NCBI GenBank assembly: GCA_030847615.1
Contig: JAUMIR010000003.1
Coordinates: 337,905,756-337,969,755 of the forward strand
Source of the DNA: Gambelia wislizenii
Lineage: Eukaryota; Chordata; Lepidosauria; Squamata; Crotaphytidae
Direction of reading: 5' to 3'
DNA length: 64,000 nt
Shown: positions 32,750 through 44,333 of the stretch, piece by piece
How the letters are laid out: each line of letters opens with the position of its first letter
Numbering within the stretch: position 1 is the first letter of the stretch
Translations under genes and position numbers: made by a program
The notes under the pieces: model-generated
Told to the model about the DNA's origin: nothing
Database searches by the model: none
What the model saw: only the letters and a program-made list of their open reading frames with translations

Positions 32750-34136
32750 GCTTTTCTCTGCAAATGAAGATTCAGGTCAGGAAGGACTCATCCCATGCTT
32801 TCTGCAAGTGTGTTGATGACTAAAAAGGCCAATCTGAGATAAATAAGTCTGGTTGCAGAAAGCACAGCAGAAGGTCTCCTTGGGTGATGTTTCCGGGTTG
32901 TGATTCTTTCTGCATTGTCGTTTCTCTTCAAGACTTGTTTGGCGTGAGTTCTCAAATAAGGCTGCAGCATTGTGGATAGTGCGTCTCCATGCCTCCGAAT
33001 GTGAGGCCAGGGCGGACCATTGTTGGTGATCAATTTGGCAGAGCCTGAGATATTCTTTCAGGGAGTCCTTGTATCACTTTTTTGGAGTGCCCCTCTTATG
33101 CTGACCTGTGGCGAGTTCACCGTAGAGTACTATTTTTGGGAGGCAATGGTCCTCCATCCTAGAAATGTGCCCTGATCAGCACAGGTGTGTTCTCAATATC
33201 ATGGCCTCAATGCTGGTGATCCCTGCTAGCTCAAGGACAGCAACATTCATCACATAGTCAGTCCAGTGTATATTTAGGATTGTGCGTAGACAGCGCTGAT
33301 GAAAGTGTTCGAGGAGTTGTAAGTGGTGGCGATAGGTGACCCATGTTTCAGACCCATAAAGGAGAATAGACAGTACAATGGCTCTATATGCACTGATTTT
33401 TGTGCTTCGCCTCAGGTGTTTGTTACTCCAGACTCTTTTGTAAAGTCTCTTTGTCAATCTTGGCATCTGAGGAGATGATGCTTCCCAGGTAGGTGAACTG
33501 CTGAACGGACTTGAGCACAGATTTGCCGACAGCAGTGTGGGGATGGCGGTGTTTGTCCTGTGGTGCAGGCTGGTAAAGAACTTCCATTTCCTTAAGGTTG
33601 ACTTCCAGCCCAAACAGCTCTGTAGCTGTTGCAAAGCAGGATGTTAAGCGCTGCAGAGCTGCTTCTGTGTGGGCAACAAGGGCAGCAGCATCAGCAAAGA
33701 GCAGCTCATGAACTTGATAGTTTAGAGTCTTAGTGCGAGCCCTCAGACTGCTTAAGTTAAACAAGGTACCATCAGTACAGTAACATATATAGATGCTTTC
33801 TTCTTCAAGCTCTGCCGTAGCCCTTTGGAGCATCATGCTGAAGAAGATTGTAAATAAAGTTGGAGCAAGAACACAACCTTGCTTCACTCCATTACTTATT
33901 AGAAAGGGCTCTGAAAGAGCATCACCATATCTGACTTGACCACACTGTCCCTCGTGTAGCAAGATAATCATTTTAAGGAATTTGGGGGGACATCCTAGTC
34001 TTTCTAGGATCTGCCACAGACCTTTTCTACTCACAGTGTCGAGACCCTGCCAGTGGCTATTATGCCATGACCAGCATAGCTCAAAACATCATTAGGGTAC
34101 GCAAGCCTCTCTCTCATGACAAGGGGGCATCAATGG
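32703..34136 (-). pseudogene. Zinc-finger LINE, longest copy with RT domain (Z4)
   Basis: On minus, from 34044: FDTVSRKGLW, ISNGVKQGCVLAPTLFTIFF (RT block), HELLFADAAALVAHTEAA, FTYLGSIISSDAKIDKE; then, in another frame, YKRVWSNKHLRRSTKISAYR, LLYGSETWVTYRHHLQLLE, VAVLELAGITSIEAMI. The end encodes a C-terminal C..C...H..C finger and a (GA)n tail. The catalytic FADD reads FADA, and there is a frameshift near 33430-33630, so it is dead. Near-identical flanks (GGTTAAGCCATCA ending about 32702; AGGTAAGCCATCA starting at 34139) mark the insertion. Clade not resolved; it is distinct from BovB. Confidence 0.82.
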
Positions 34137-34418
34137 AGAGGTAAGCCATCAATAGATTTCCAATATCACTGTTTTTGCAATATTAAGAGTGTGTGAAACC
34201 CTGTCCTGCTATAATCATGAGATTACAGTGTGAATGGGCGATCCTATTTCCCCATCCCTGTTCCCAGTGAGAAAACTTCCAGGTGAGAATGGAAAGATGA
34301 TCGACAGGATGCTCTTTTTATGAACTGTCGCGTGTTGCTATCAAGTTTGTATGTTTGTTTCAGTGCTTATGTGTTTATTTCATTTGCTATTTTAAGTGTT
34401 TTTGGTGCTTTTACACAT

Positions 34419-34519
34419 GCAACCGGACTTGTTTATCTCGGATTGGCCTTTTTAGTCATCAGCATGCTTGCAGAAAGCGCGGGATGAGTCCTTCCTGAAT
34501 ATTCGTTTGCGAAGAAGAG

Positions 34520-34570
<51 letters not shown>
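34419..34570 (+). mobile_element. Zinc-finger LINE, 150-bp 3'-end copy (Z5)
   Basis: It holds only the last zinc-finger codons (CNRTCLSRIGLFSHQ frame), the stem-loop (one mismatch) and a long (GA)n tail at 34522-34570. The most severely 5'-truncated copy. Confidence 0.8.
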
Positions 34571-34573
<3 letters not shown>

Positions 34574-35145
34574 TCTCACAATAACTTCTGAGATCACATG
34601 CCCCAGCTAATGCAGAAGTAAGTGGACATTTCCCTTAAAGGAGCATGTGTGGGCAAGTGCAAAGCATTGATATACTGTTAATTAAATGCAATGCAAAGAC
34701 TAGTGCTACTGTAGCAGGACCCTTAACCCAGTTCTTAAAATGCAAGTGGTGGTAATTCGCTAATTTCTATTGCAATGCCTCAAGATTTCGACTTTCCTTA
34801 CTTGCAAAATTACAGTGTTTTAAGACACTAGTCTGATAAAGTCCTTAGACTCCAAGAGCAATGCATTGCTTTGCAGCATACAAATCCCTCAGATTTCCCT
34901 CAACAGTGAATCTCAATTTCTTTCCTGAAAACTCATATGGGACTGTCAGCTCATGGTGCATGGACAATCATTTTGAATAGTACTGTACAGGAGTATTCAT
35001 GCCCTCCTTCTGCTGCAAGCATTCCAAGGAAAAGAGAAACATCTCTGTGCAACACATTCCCCTTTCTTCCCGAGAGCCACCCCTACCATGAAGCAAAATG
35101 AAGTAGCTACCTCAGGCAGTAGATTTTGGGTTATCATGAAAGGGG
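34571..35145. other. Unassigned intronic sequence
   Basis: No recognised content. Confidence 0.5.
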
Positions 35146-36044
35146 AGAAAATTGCTAAAGGATGTTTTTCTTATTCTAGTCAACTTGTATAGAGAAAACA
35201 TTATGTGCAGAGCAGGTTTAGGGTCAGAGGAAGGGGGAGTGAAGATCGGGAGAAGGAACATTAACAATCTAAGATATGCAGAGGACACTACAATACTAGC
35301 TGAAAACAACACAGACTTGGAGCAACTACTAAGGAAAGTCAAAGAAGAAAGTGCAAAAGCAGGCTTAATGCTGAACATTAAGAAAACAAAAATAATGACA
35401 ACAGAAAATTTACATAATTTCAAAATAGACAACAAGGAAATTGAAATAGTGAAAGACTTCCCATTTCTTGGATCGCTCATAGACCAGAGTGGAGATTGCA
35501 GCCATAAAATTAGAAAAAGACTAGAACTGGGTAGGGCAGCTATGGAAGAACTAGACAAGATCATAAAATGCAAAGATATAACACTGAGCACTGAAGTCAG
35601 GATTGTTCAAACCATAGTTTTTTCCCATCATCATGTATGGATGTGAAAGCTAGACAATGAAGAAATCTGATAGAAAGAGAATCAATCCATTTGAAATGTG
35701 GTGTTGGAGAAGAATGCTAAGGATATGTGAATGGCTAAAAAGACAAATGGGTCTTAGAACAGATCTCTCACTAGAAGTCAAGATGACTAAATTGAGGCTG
35801 TCATACTTCAGTCACATCACGAGAAGACATAGCTCACTGGAAAAAACAATAATGATAGTAAAGATGGAGGGGAAAGAAAGGAAGGAAGGCCACACACCAG
35901 ATGGATAGACTCAATCAGAGAGGACACAGGCCTGAAACTGCAAGACCTGAGCAGGGTGGTAGATGATAGGGGGTCATAGGGATGTCTCAATCATGGGCTT
36001 ATCATGAGTTGAAGTCAACTAGAAAGCAGTTAACAATGACAACG
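35146..36044 (+). pseudogene. RTE-BovB LINE ORF2 C-terminus and 3' end
   Basis: GGVKIGRRNINNLRYAEDTTI, shortened motif RYAEDT in place of RYADDT, then LRKVKEESAKAGLMLNIKKT, FPFLGSLIDQSGDCSHKI and RLELGRAAMEELDKIIK match BovB RT. After a frame break near 35640 it continues INPFEMWCWRRMLRICEW and SLEKTIMIVKMEGKERK, then a 3' end. The changed catalytic residue and frame breaks make it inactive. Confidence 0.88.
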
Positions 36045-36990
36045 TCATTTTTATTGCACGGAGTGGGTGGTGGTGGATGTGATTGTGGGATTTTACATCA
36101 TGCGTGTCAAAATAATTTGTTTGGCTTTGGATATGATGCAACATAAATGAGTGGGGAGAAAATCACTTGTTGTTGCAACATTGGCAGCAAAGCTGTCCTG
36201 GGCAGATTCTTATCTTCCTGACCTATCAGTTGGACTCATCAAATTGACAGTCCCTGACAGTGTCCATATATCTCTTTTCACTTGCTACAAAGGTTAGATT
36301 CCTTCAAATGCAAATATGCATGCACGGGCACACACACCACAACATGGATAAGTTCATGCTTGGCCAACAACCATGCTCCAAAGAAGTAAGCGTAAATACA
36401 CATCAAATTGTTCAATAGAACTTTGAAATTTGGCCAACCAATTTAATATAACTGAAGCAAAATTGTCTTTATCTATCAAAAGAAACAATAAACCCTTTAG
36501 TGGAAATGGAACATACAGAGATCATAAAAAATCTTTCTCTGTAGTATTGTGCAGTCTTGCTTTTGTGCTAGCTTCTTTTTTTCTTTGTCTAATGGGGGCT
36601 TTCATGTATTGTTTTTTTTAAAATGTATTTTTGGTAGTGTAAAAGGAATAAGACCACGAGGAAATAAATGATTAGTTAATACTAGAGTTATCAGGTTCTC
36701 CCCTCTTCCCCACCCTTTAAAAGAGATGGGTAATTTATATCCCATCATATATGGCATTAATTGCAATAAACAGAAGTTTATTTCATGTGTTTCTTTGAAC
36801 AGCTTGTGTAAACAGAAGAGTGACATTTCTTTTAGAAAGCCACTGATTTTTTACAAAATGCTGTCAAATGAAGAGAATAAACATAACACTGAAAACATCT
36901 TCTACTATGGTTAGAGGATGAGGAGGAGGAAAGATAAGGAAATAGAGACATAATGAATGTTTGCATAAGCCAAGCTAAGATATAAGAGCA
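36045..36990. other. Unassigned intronic sequence
   Basis: No recognised content; moderately AT-rich. Confidence 0.5.
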
Positions 36991-37051
36991 TAAGAAGAAC
37001 TATGCAGGATCAGACCCAAAGTGTGGAGAACTAGAGCTGGAATGCATGGCA

Positions 37052-37200
37052 ACGAGGGAACCAATCCCAACACAGGGAGCTGTGATGGGAGGGGCCTCTG
37101 AGCAAATGAGATGAGAGAATGTGGGAGCCAATCCCAGCACAGAAAACTGTGATGGGAGGGGTTTTCTCAGTGTATGAAGTGAGTGAATGTCAGTTAAGAA
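37052..37200. repeat. Two-unit tandem repeat, about 67 bp
   Basis: CCAATCCCAACACAGGGAGC and CCAATCCCAGCACAGAAAAC start at 37061 and 37128, each followed by TGTGATGGGAGGGG and then GAG(T)GAATGT. The sequence up to 37560 has an AATAAA at 37217 and could be part of a larger unknown element. Confidence 0.7.
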
Positions 37201-37581
37201 AATCAATTGGTGTTGGAATAAAGTTACTTGCAGTTCAGAGTGGTTGAGAGAGTGAGTAGATGAGTCTATTGTCTGAAAGATAATGAGAGTGTCACATATG
37301 CATGTAATTTGGTTGAATTAGTCAAGAGACTGAAGTTAGGAGTCTTTAGTTCAATAAATGGTCTATCAATAAAAGTAACAAACAGTGGAGTTAAGAACCA
37401 GAAACAATGTTATGTGCAGAATATTGAACAGTTGAAGTTTGTAACATTGAATATAATAAACCAACCAGTTTGTTTTGTTAAAATTTCCCAGACTCATCGT
37501 GCTTTATTCCACTCACTAGAAAAGGGTTATAGCCAAGCTAACCAACAGAAATCACACTTATACATAATCTATCCACACTAA

Positions 37582-37931
37582 GGAGATTTTCAGACACCGT
37601 TTAACAGTGCCTACCGCGGGAGTATGTCCCAGGAGAGGAACGACGCTCTTGCACGTCAGGGGGTCATTTTCGGACGTTGCCATCCCTCTTCTGGGATACT
37701 TCGTTGCATGTCTGTGAAGCTTTGGAAACGGCCGCACCATATTTTAAGCACGGGCAACTTCCGTGCTTAAAATATGGTGCGGCCGCTTCCAAAGCTTCAC
37801 GGCGTGCAACGAAGGATCCCAGAAGAGGGACGGCAGCATCCGAAAATGACCCCCTGCTGCGCAAGAGCACCGTTCCTCTCCCGGGACCTACTCCTGCAGT
37901 AGGCATTGTTAAACGGTGTCTGAAAATCTCC
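37582..37931. mobile_element. Near-perfect 350-bp hairpin MITE, Harbinger-like, TAA duplication
   Basis: The ends GGAGATTTTCAGACACCGTT and, reverse-complemented, GGAGATTTTCAGACACCGTT are identical. TAA flanks both ends (37579-37581, 37932-37934). Arms of about 170 bp pair with few mismatches around the loop near 37754-37760. The arms are GC-rich, unlike the surrounding DNA. ORFs on both strands are palindrome artefacts. Confidence 0.85.
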
Positions 37932-38307
37932 TAAGACTCAGACCTCAGTCCAGGTAAGGAATTCTAAGGGGGATCTGAAGGTATGGTGGCAGTGACAGGT
38001 GGCCAGGCTGAGTGTTGAGGTAAACTTGGCTTGCAATTTCATCATGCAAGGCCTATCCAGTCCGGCATTCTGCTTCTACTGTGGCCAGGCAGATGCCTTG
38101 GGAGAAACCGCTGGCATTCCACAAAGGCTTGTGTTTGTGTGCCCCAGCAACTGCTATTCAATGATATACTGCCTCTAAAACTGGAAGTAATCTGATTAGC
38201 CACCCTAATAATGGCTAACAGCCATTTGTCCAATTCCCATTCAAACTCCTTCAAGTTGTCAGCTATCACTATATCTTGTAATTAATTATGTGTGAAGTGA
38301 AAAAGTA

Positions 38308-38649
38308 CATGTTGGGTATCCCTTATCCAAAATGCTTGGGACCAGAAGTGTTCAGCATTTTGGATTTTTTCAGATTTTGGAATACTTGCTTATACATAAT
38401 GAGACATCTTAGAGATGGGATGCAAATCCAAACATAAAATTCATTTATGTTTCATATATACCTAATACACACAGCCTGACAGTAATTTTATACACAGTAT
38501 TGTTTAATAATGTTGTGCATGGGAGAAAGTTTGTATACACTGAACCCATCAGAAAGCAAAAGTGTCACTATCTCAGCCACCCATGAAGATAATTTTGGAT
38601 TTTTGAGTATTTCAGATTTTGGAATTCTGGAGAAAGGATACTCAAACTG
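38308..38649. mobile_element. Tigger/pogo-like MITE (TATCCCTTATCCAAAATGC type)
   Basis: GGGTATCCCTTATCCAAAAT, GCTTGGGACCAGAAGTGTT at the left and GGAGAAAGGATACTCAAACTG at the right (shown in part) are inverted, with TA on both sides. Internal text such as GTGTCACTATCTCAGCCACC is familiar from a DNA-transposon family also known in mammals. Confidence 0.6.
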
Positions 38650-38689
38650 TATTTCCTTTTATCTGTCCTGAACCTAGCATTTGGAAAGG

Positions 38690-38800
38690 GTATTTTCTAA
38701 ATAACAATGATCCCCTAGCCAGTTTTGGCCATGTTAGTTGGGTGATTCTGGGGGTTGTAGTCCAACAAATACGTTCTCTGAGCTCTGCCTGAACATTCAG
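38690..38800. mobile_element. Remnant of palindromic GGTTGTAGTCCAA repeat
   Basis: TTGGGTGATTCTGGGGGTTG, TAGTCCAACAAAT is one arm of the family at 21106. Confidence 0.4.
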
Positions 38801-38912
38801 CTTCACTGGATGATCCTGAGTACGTGATGTAGGATTATGAGACTGTGGGAACTTTTCTTCCTCACTTTCTCCTTACCACATTCCAAGATCCATGTGAAGG
38901 GCAGGGTGTAGC

Positions 38913-38956
38913 TATGTGAGACGGGAGCAGCTATGAGACGGGAGCAGCTATGTGGG
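38913..38956. repeat. Short tandem repeat, 17-19 bp
   Basis: AGCTATGTGAGACGGGAGC, AGCTATGAGACGGGAGC, AGCTATGTGG in succession. Confidence 0.85.
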
Positions 38957-40689
38957 GAGAGAGCAAAATGAGGGCATCACCTCCCCAAATAAGAAGTCTA
39001 CCCCCCACCCATTTTCCTTCAGTCCCCAAGTGTCTAGCCTTGCAAAGAGTGAGACACTGAAACTTGTTCATACCTGCAACTCTTCTATTGGTTGTGTCTG
39101 CATTCCCTTGGAAACTTTGTCTGACCCTTTTCTTTCGATGTCTAATCAATATTTCTAAATGCTCAACTAAAGTTTTAACTTACTGCAATGCCAAAAATTC
39201 AGGAACTAAAGAACATCTTCATTCATGAGGCAGAATGCTCACTTGGGGAAGCCATGTTCTCATTTTGCCCCCCTGTAATTATATCCCTGGTAGGGAGAAC
39301 AGTGTGGCTGGTAGCTTCCCAGTTGTGTCAGTGGCTGTTCTGGGGACGTTCCAACGGCCATTCTGTTTGTGGGGGTGGAGTGGAGCTGTGTCCAATATGC
39401 TTTCATGCTGCAGGCAAGCTGAGAATAAATTCCATATGAGAGTACTGAATCTCTCCTTATGCAAGCATCTAAATAGTGCAATACTAGTGTCACCAGGAGT
39501 TATGTCACCATAGCACCCCAACACCATTTCAGCAATAATGTTATAAGCACCTATATTATGTCTCCTGTTCCTTGCTCACACACCCCCGCCCCCGCCAAGG
39601 TAAAGGGATTTACACAGTGTAACTTCATTTCAGGGGGGTTGCTCCAGCAATTTGATTATCTTTTTCTGCACCCTTTCTAATTTTACAATATATCTTCTCT
39701 AGTGGGGTGAGTAGAAATATATGCAACATTCCATTCCCAGTCCCAGATTAAAATAAAGACTTTATAATAGATAAATTGAATGATATATAGATTTTGATGT
39801 GACAGTGCACATCAACACTGGTGTATCCTTTACAAGTCTAAAATTTAGGGAGGGGGGAATTTTATTTCAAATTTCCACTTCCTGAAACAATAAAAGAAAC
39901 CAAACACAATCATTCTTTGGCATTTGTACTATTCCAAATGTTGTGATACACTTCTCTGCCTGTATGCTTGAAAAAAATGCATACAAAAATGCCCATATTC
40001 ATGGAAATTCTGTGAGAAAATGCATATATTTGTGAAAATAATTTACAAATGCATTATATATTTGTGAAAATGCTTACAAAATACATGTATGAGGCAAAAT
40101 CATATTAGGAGAAATGTATACAAAAATATACTGACATTTTTGAGTGGACTGGTTAAAAACCACAGATTAATGAGTTTAACACTGGAAAAATGAGAAAAAA
40201 GAAACTCCCTGACTTCATCAAAATATTCGCAAGTTAACCAGGTTATGGAGTGAGAAAGAAAAACTTCACTTTACTTCCTAGTTCCTCCAGACATTTTACT
40301 TTCACTATGCCTTGTGGAAGTGGGCAATATTGGGTGGGGGGCAGAGATGGGTGAAAAGGAAGGTTCTTTTCATGAGGAATCTTGGACAGGTTTTCCGGAG
40401 GTTTTTTGCTTTAGGAAAACTAGAGAAATCCATAGAGGGCCTTAGAAGGTTCAAGCATCTCTAGTGAGAAGATATTTTTCTGGTCCTAGAAAATCCTAGC
40501 ACTGCTCATTCTCTTCTTTAGGTTTTTCTCTTGTATATCTGATTTTATGGTTTCAGTTTTTGTGTGTTGATTATCTTTTATGGTAAGCTGCCCTGAACTT
40601 TCATTAGTGGACAAGTAGACTAATGTTGTAAAATAAACCCGTACTGTAAAAGGGGTGCTAATGCACCTTAAGCAGGAAATGCACCTGAA
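38957..40689. other. Largely unassigned intronic sequence
   Basis: No coding or known repeat except 39960-40145, an AT-rich stretch with repeated AAAATGCATA/TTTGTGAAAAT motifs that resembles 50400-50560. Confidence 0.4.
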
Positions 40690-40785
40690 ATTTTAATCCT
40701 TATACCTATTGACTTGGAAGTACATCCAGGTCTTCAGTAGGGCTTATTCCTGGGCTAGTCAGAATATAGGATGGCAGCCTTAATT
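40690..40785. mobile_element. AAGTA-CATCCAGG short repeat
   Basis: CCTATTGACTTGGAAGTACA, TAGGGCTTATTCCTGGGC, ATAGGATGGCAGCC is a decayed copy of the palindromic repeat at 8436. Confidence 0.4.
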
Positions 40786-41425
40786 TTTATCTGTATTGGG
40801 TTCTGTAAATAGCACCCCTATATTTTAGTATTATCTCTATTTGAAGAAGGCCATAGCACATGTGAACCCTCTGGTTTCAGTCCCTAGATATCTCCAGTTA
40901 AAAAGAATTTTGATAGGTAGAAAGGCAAATAGAGCAGCAGAGATTTGGGAGGCGACAAAACAAGAACAGATAAAGAAAATGTGTATTACTCAGGCATGCA
41001 GCTCTTTCCTTTTATTATTTTCAATTATTTTTTCTCGAGTTCCATGAGTCAGAGGTGCTATTATCAATCCAAGCATGTTTAGAAAAATACTAAGGGAAAC
41101 AAACTGAGACTACAATAATAATGAACTGCAATGATTGCTTACATTTTCTTCCATTACATCACACAGCATTTCTACTGTTATATTTTCAGGCAAGGCAACT
41201 TTAAAATGAAAATGAATCCTCAATCAGGGTGCTGTATACAAAATATATTTTCTGTTGTCTTCAGAAAAATAATGTTAGTATCACTTTTCAAATGCTGGGA
41301 TATACAAAAGCACATTTGAAGAGCCATTCTATTAATTTGCAGATCAAAACATATATTTGTCATGGGACACACAGTTGGCCTCTGTATTATGAATGCCTTC
41401 TATCACTGTAGGCTGGTATGTAGAA
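40786..41425. other. Unassigned intronic sequence
   Basis: No recognised content. Confidence 0.5.
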
Positions 41426-41429
41426 TGGA

Positions 41430-41550
41430 CAGAGCTTGGGAAGTCACTTTTTGGACTATATTTCCCAGAATTCCCCAGTCACAGGTTGATTGAGGGATGC
41501 CGGGACTTCCAGTTCCACAAAATAATATTTCCAAGCTCTAGAAAATGGAT
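41430..41550. mobile_element. Palindromic repeat remnant (TTTTTGGACTATATTTCCC)
   Basis: AGTCACTTTTTGGACTATAT and a downstream CCGGGACTTCCAGTTCC arm are related to the 21106 family. Confidence 0.45.
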
Positions 41551-41641
41551 AGTCTTGTTCTTTGATTACCCTCACCCTGTTGATCCATTGGTATTACAGT
41601 CAAATATTGTGTATGGGGCTGTCTTTGAAAATGGTCACTAT

Positions 41642-41896
41642 GGGTGCATCTACACTGTAGAAATAATGGAGTTTGACACCACTTCAAGTGCTGTAGCTCC
41701 ATCCTATGGAACTCTGGTATTTGTAGTTTTAAACTACAGTGGGCAACTAAGACAGTGCTGTTCTGCAGGTCTTTAGCCTTCTCTACCAAAGAGTGCTGGT
41801 GCATCACAACACTACAGATCCCAGGATTATGTAAGATGGAGCCATGGCAGTTAAAGTGGCACCAAACTGCATTATTTATACAGTGCAGATGCACCC
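41642..41896. mobile_element. Palindromic MITE, family B, intact
   Basis: GGGTGCATCTACACTGTAGA at the left pairs with its inverse ATACAGTGCAGATGCACCC at the right. TAT lies directly outside both ends. Internal halves pair across the loop (CCATCCTATGGAACTCTGG opposite CCCAGGATTATGTAAGATGG). Confidence 0.75.
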
Positions 41897-41899
41897 TAT

Positions 41900-42480
41900 C
41901 TGTAGGAGTAGTAGGAGTAGGAGTAGTTTATATCCTGACAGTACCCCAATAACGGGACTTAAGGTAGATTACAAATTATTAAAGCCAGTACAGTACAGAT
42001 TTAAAGCGTACAAAAATATCAGTAGACATCAATAAATGTGTATATGCATGTTATTTTTAAAAGAATTAAACAACCTATAGAGTTAAAAGTATTTTAAAAT
42101 ACTTTAAAATAAAATAAGGCTGCCTTGAATCCCATCTTGGGAGAAGGGCAGAATATAAATCCAATAAATAAATATTCATTAAAAGAGATAATATAAAATA
42201 TCAACAAAACAGTACACCATTATAAGCCCGCCATAGTCAATGTGTGAAAGCCTGATGGAATAGCAAAGTTCTCATTTGCTGGTGGGAGGAGAGCAAGGAA
42301 GGAACCATCCCAGCCTTCTCACTGTGGGAGCAGCTGCTAAGAAGGCCCTCTCCTTCATTCCCATCAAACCATCCTGGAAAGGTAGTGGGACAGTGGCCAT
42401 TCCTGAAAATCTCAAGAGCTTGCTCATATAGGGAGATACAGTCCTTCAAATAACCTGGACCCAAGCCATTTAAAATTGCA
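41900..42480 (-). mobile_element. L2 LINE pieces
   Basis: 41910-42235 holds L2 3'UTR-like text in both orientations (GGCTGCCTTGAATCCCATCT, GGCAGAATATAAATCC). 42237-42464 minus reads MGPGYLKDCISLYEQA and NEGEGLLSSCSHSEKAG. Confidence 0.55.
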
Positions 42481-42531
42481 CAAAGCCATACACTTCAGTT
42501 AGTCTAGGTTATGGAAGCAAGATTGCTTATT

Positions 42532-43620
42532 GGGATTATTATTATTATTATTATTATTTCTATCCTGCCCCTCTGCAATGCAATCAGGGTGGCTTACAGT
42601 ATAAAAACTCCATAATTACCTCTATACCCTAACTCACCCACCCCTTAAAATAATATTAAACTAGAAAAGTTTAAAAACATACAATATTTTTTTTAAAAAA
42701 TATAGCAATTAATCACAGCAGCATAGAATAATTCAATGGCAGCCCCAAAGGGGAAAAACAGTTGAATCTTCAGGCCGGGGTAGCTATTCAGGAAAGGCCT
42801 GCTGGAAAAGATTTGTCTTGACAGCTTTTTTGAAGCTGTATAGGGTGGTAATAAGATGGATCTCGTCCAGCAGGCCATTCCATAATCTGGGAGCGGTAGC
42901 AGAGAAGGCCCTCTGGGAGGTCACCGACACCCTTGTTTTCATAGGTTGTAACAGATTCCTTCCAGAGAACCGAAATGTGCAGGGAGGATCGTACGGGAGG
43001 AGGCAGTCCTGGAGGTAAGTTGGCCCCAAGCTATGTAGGCTTTAAAGGTCATAGCCAACACCTTGTACTGTGCCCAAAAACTAATAGACAGCTAGTGGAG
43101 AGCTTTTAGCACAGGTGTTATGTGCTCTCTTCTGGAAATGCCAGAAATCAACCTGGCTGCCATGTTCTGAACTAGTTGAAGTTTCTGAGTCAAGCACAAG
43201 GGTAGCCCCATGATAGAGCACATTACAGAAATCGAGACGGGAGGTTACCAGCGCATGTACCACAGTTTCGAGGTCCCTGATTTCCAGGAAAGGGCGCAGC
43301 TGGCGTATCAGCTGAAGTTGATAACAGGCACTCCTGACTGTCGCATTTACCTGATTAGACATCAGGAGCGACGGGTCCAGGAGCACCCCCAGACTGCGAA
43401 CACAGTCCTTGGAGGAGAGTGTGACTCCATCCAGGACTGGAAGTTGTATTCCTGGACCTGGTTTCAGGCCCACAACTGTTAGTACCTCTGTTTTGTCTGG
43501 ATTCAGTTTCAATTTGTTTTTCCTCATCCAGTCCATTACTGCTTTAAGACAATCATTGAGTGGAGAGACACCATCTGAAGTCAAAGCTGACGACCAAGAC
43601 ATGGATTTAGGCATTTCTTT
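42532..43620 (-). pseudogene. L2 LINE ORF2 C-terminal half
   Basis: On minus: SDGVSPLNDCLKAVMDWMRK, NKLKLNPDKTEVLTVVG, CVRSLGVLLDPSLLMSNQV, LIRQLRPFLEIRDLETVVHA, LVTSRLDFCNVLYHGATL (43614-43081). The element continues in another frame with MGPTYLQDCLLPYDPP, LLQPMKTRVSVTSQRAFS and KTNLFQQAFPE (43029-42784), then the 3'UTR to a (TAA)n tract at 42535-42558. This is the longest L2 copy in the window; frameshifted. Confidence 0.88.
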
Positions 43621-43869
43621 ATCATCTTCAGTGGCCTTCTGAGGACAGGAGCAAATTTCTCAGATGAGCCAACTCATATCTCAAGATCATCTTCAGAGGC
43701 CCTTTTGCATGTATCTCCCCACCAAATGCAACACAGGGGGTGTCTACTATTGAGAATGTCTTTTTGGTGGGGGTATGCCAATTGTAGAATGCCTGATGTC
43801 TACTCCACAGACCTTTTGGCATAAGGCCAAAAAAAAAAAAAGGCTTTTAAAACTTGTTGCAGTCTTTTA

Positions 43870-44116
43870 CAGTGGGCCCTTGGTATCCACTGGGGTTTGG
43901 TTCCAGGATCCCACCCCCACCCACCCCCCACCCCGTGGATACCAAAATCCATGGATGCTTAAGTCCCTTTATATACAATGGCAGGGTAAAATGGTGTCCC
44001 TTATATAAAATGGTAAAATCAAGGTCTGTTTCTTGGAATTTAAAAAAATATATATTTTCAAGCCGTGGATAGTGGAATCTGTGGCTGCCCAATCCATGGA
44101 TCCAGAAGGCTGACTG
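43870..44116. mobile_element. Tigger-like palindromic MITE
   Basis: CAGTGGGCCCTTGGTATCCA with TA before it (43868-43869), and GGCTGACTGTA at the right. Internal GTGGATACCAAAATCCATGG pairs with CCGTGGATAGTGGAATC. Resembles Tigger-derived MER2-type elements. Confidence 0.7.
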
Positions 44117-44333
44117 TACTTCTGTTTTAGCACTTGGAGCATATGCTTTGCTCTTTTAGGTTTTGGTTGGATTTTCAAGTCTGATTTTATGCTGTAACAT
44201 ACAGTACTTTTGTAGTATTACATTTCCTCTATTTACTGCTTTTTGTTTTATTCTGTTCTCTTCTGTAAATGTTACCCTGAAAATTTGCAGTTTACAAATA
44301 TAATAAAGAAATACACTCCCTTAAGGAGATAAT

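Larger units (their letters stand above)
32550..34250. mobile_element. Foldback-TIR MITE split by a zinc-finger LINE
   Basis: The left part 32550-32702 opens GGACATTATCAGACAAGG and has GCCATGAATAAGATGTCGC, as in the 56400 element. The right part after 34139 begins AGGTAAGCCATCAATAG. The right terminus is unclear; 34190-34250 looks like a family-B end instead. Confidence 0.4.

Noticed and set aside
32148..33033. A conserved 80-residue protein family starting near ITNNGPPWPHI (24001, 32148, 33033, 46385, 63569)
   Set aside because: These are the shifted frame of the zinc-finger LINE ORF. The true frame has the recognisable DHQQW and CCAFC motifs.
36990..37560. Possible LTR with AATAAA at 37217
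   Set aside because: A short two-unit repeat and a polyadenylation-like hexamer alone do not establish an LTR; no TG...CA ends, primer site or target duplication was found.
37558..37934. ORFs of 60-85 codons on both strands near 37.7 kb
   Set aside because: Mirror images generated by the hairpin element.
41393..41776. A 127-codon plus-strand ORF
   Set aside because: It spans two palindromic repeats and has no family signature.
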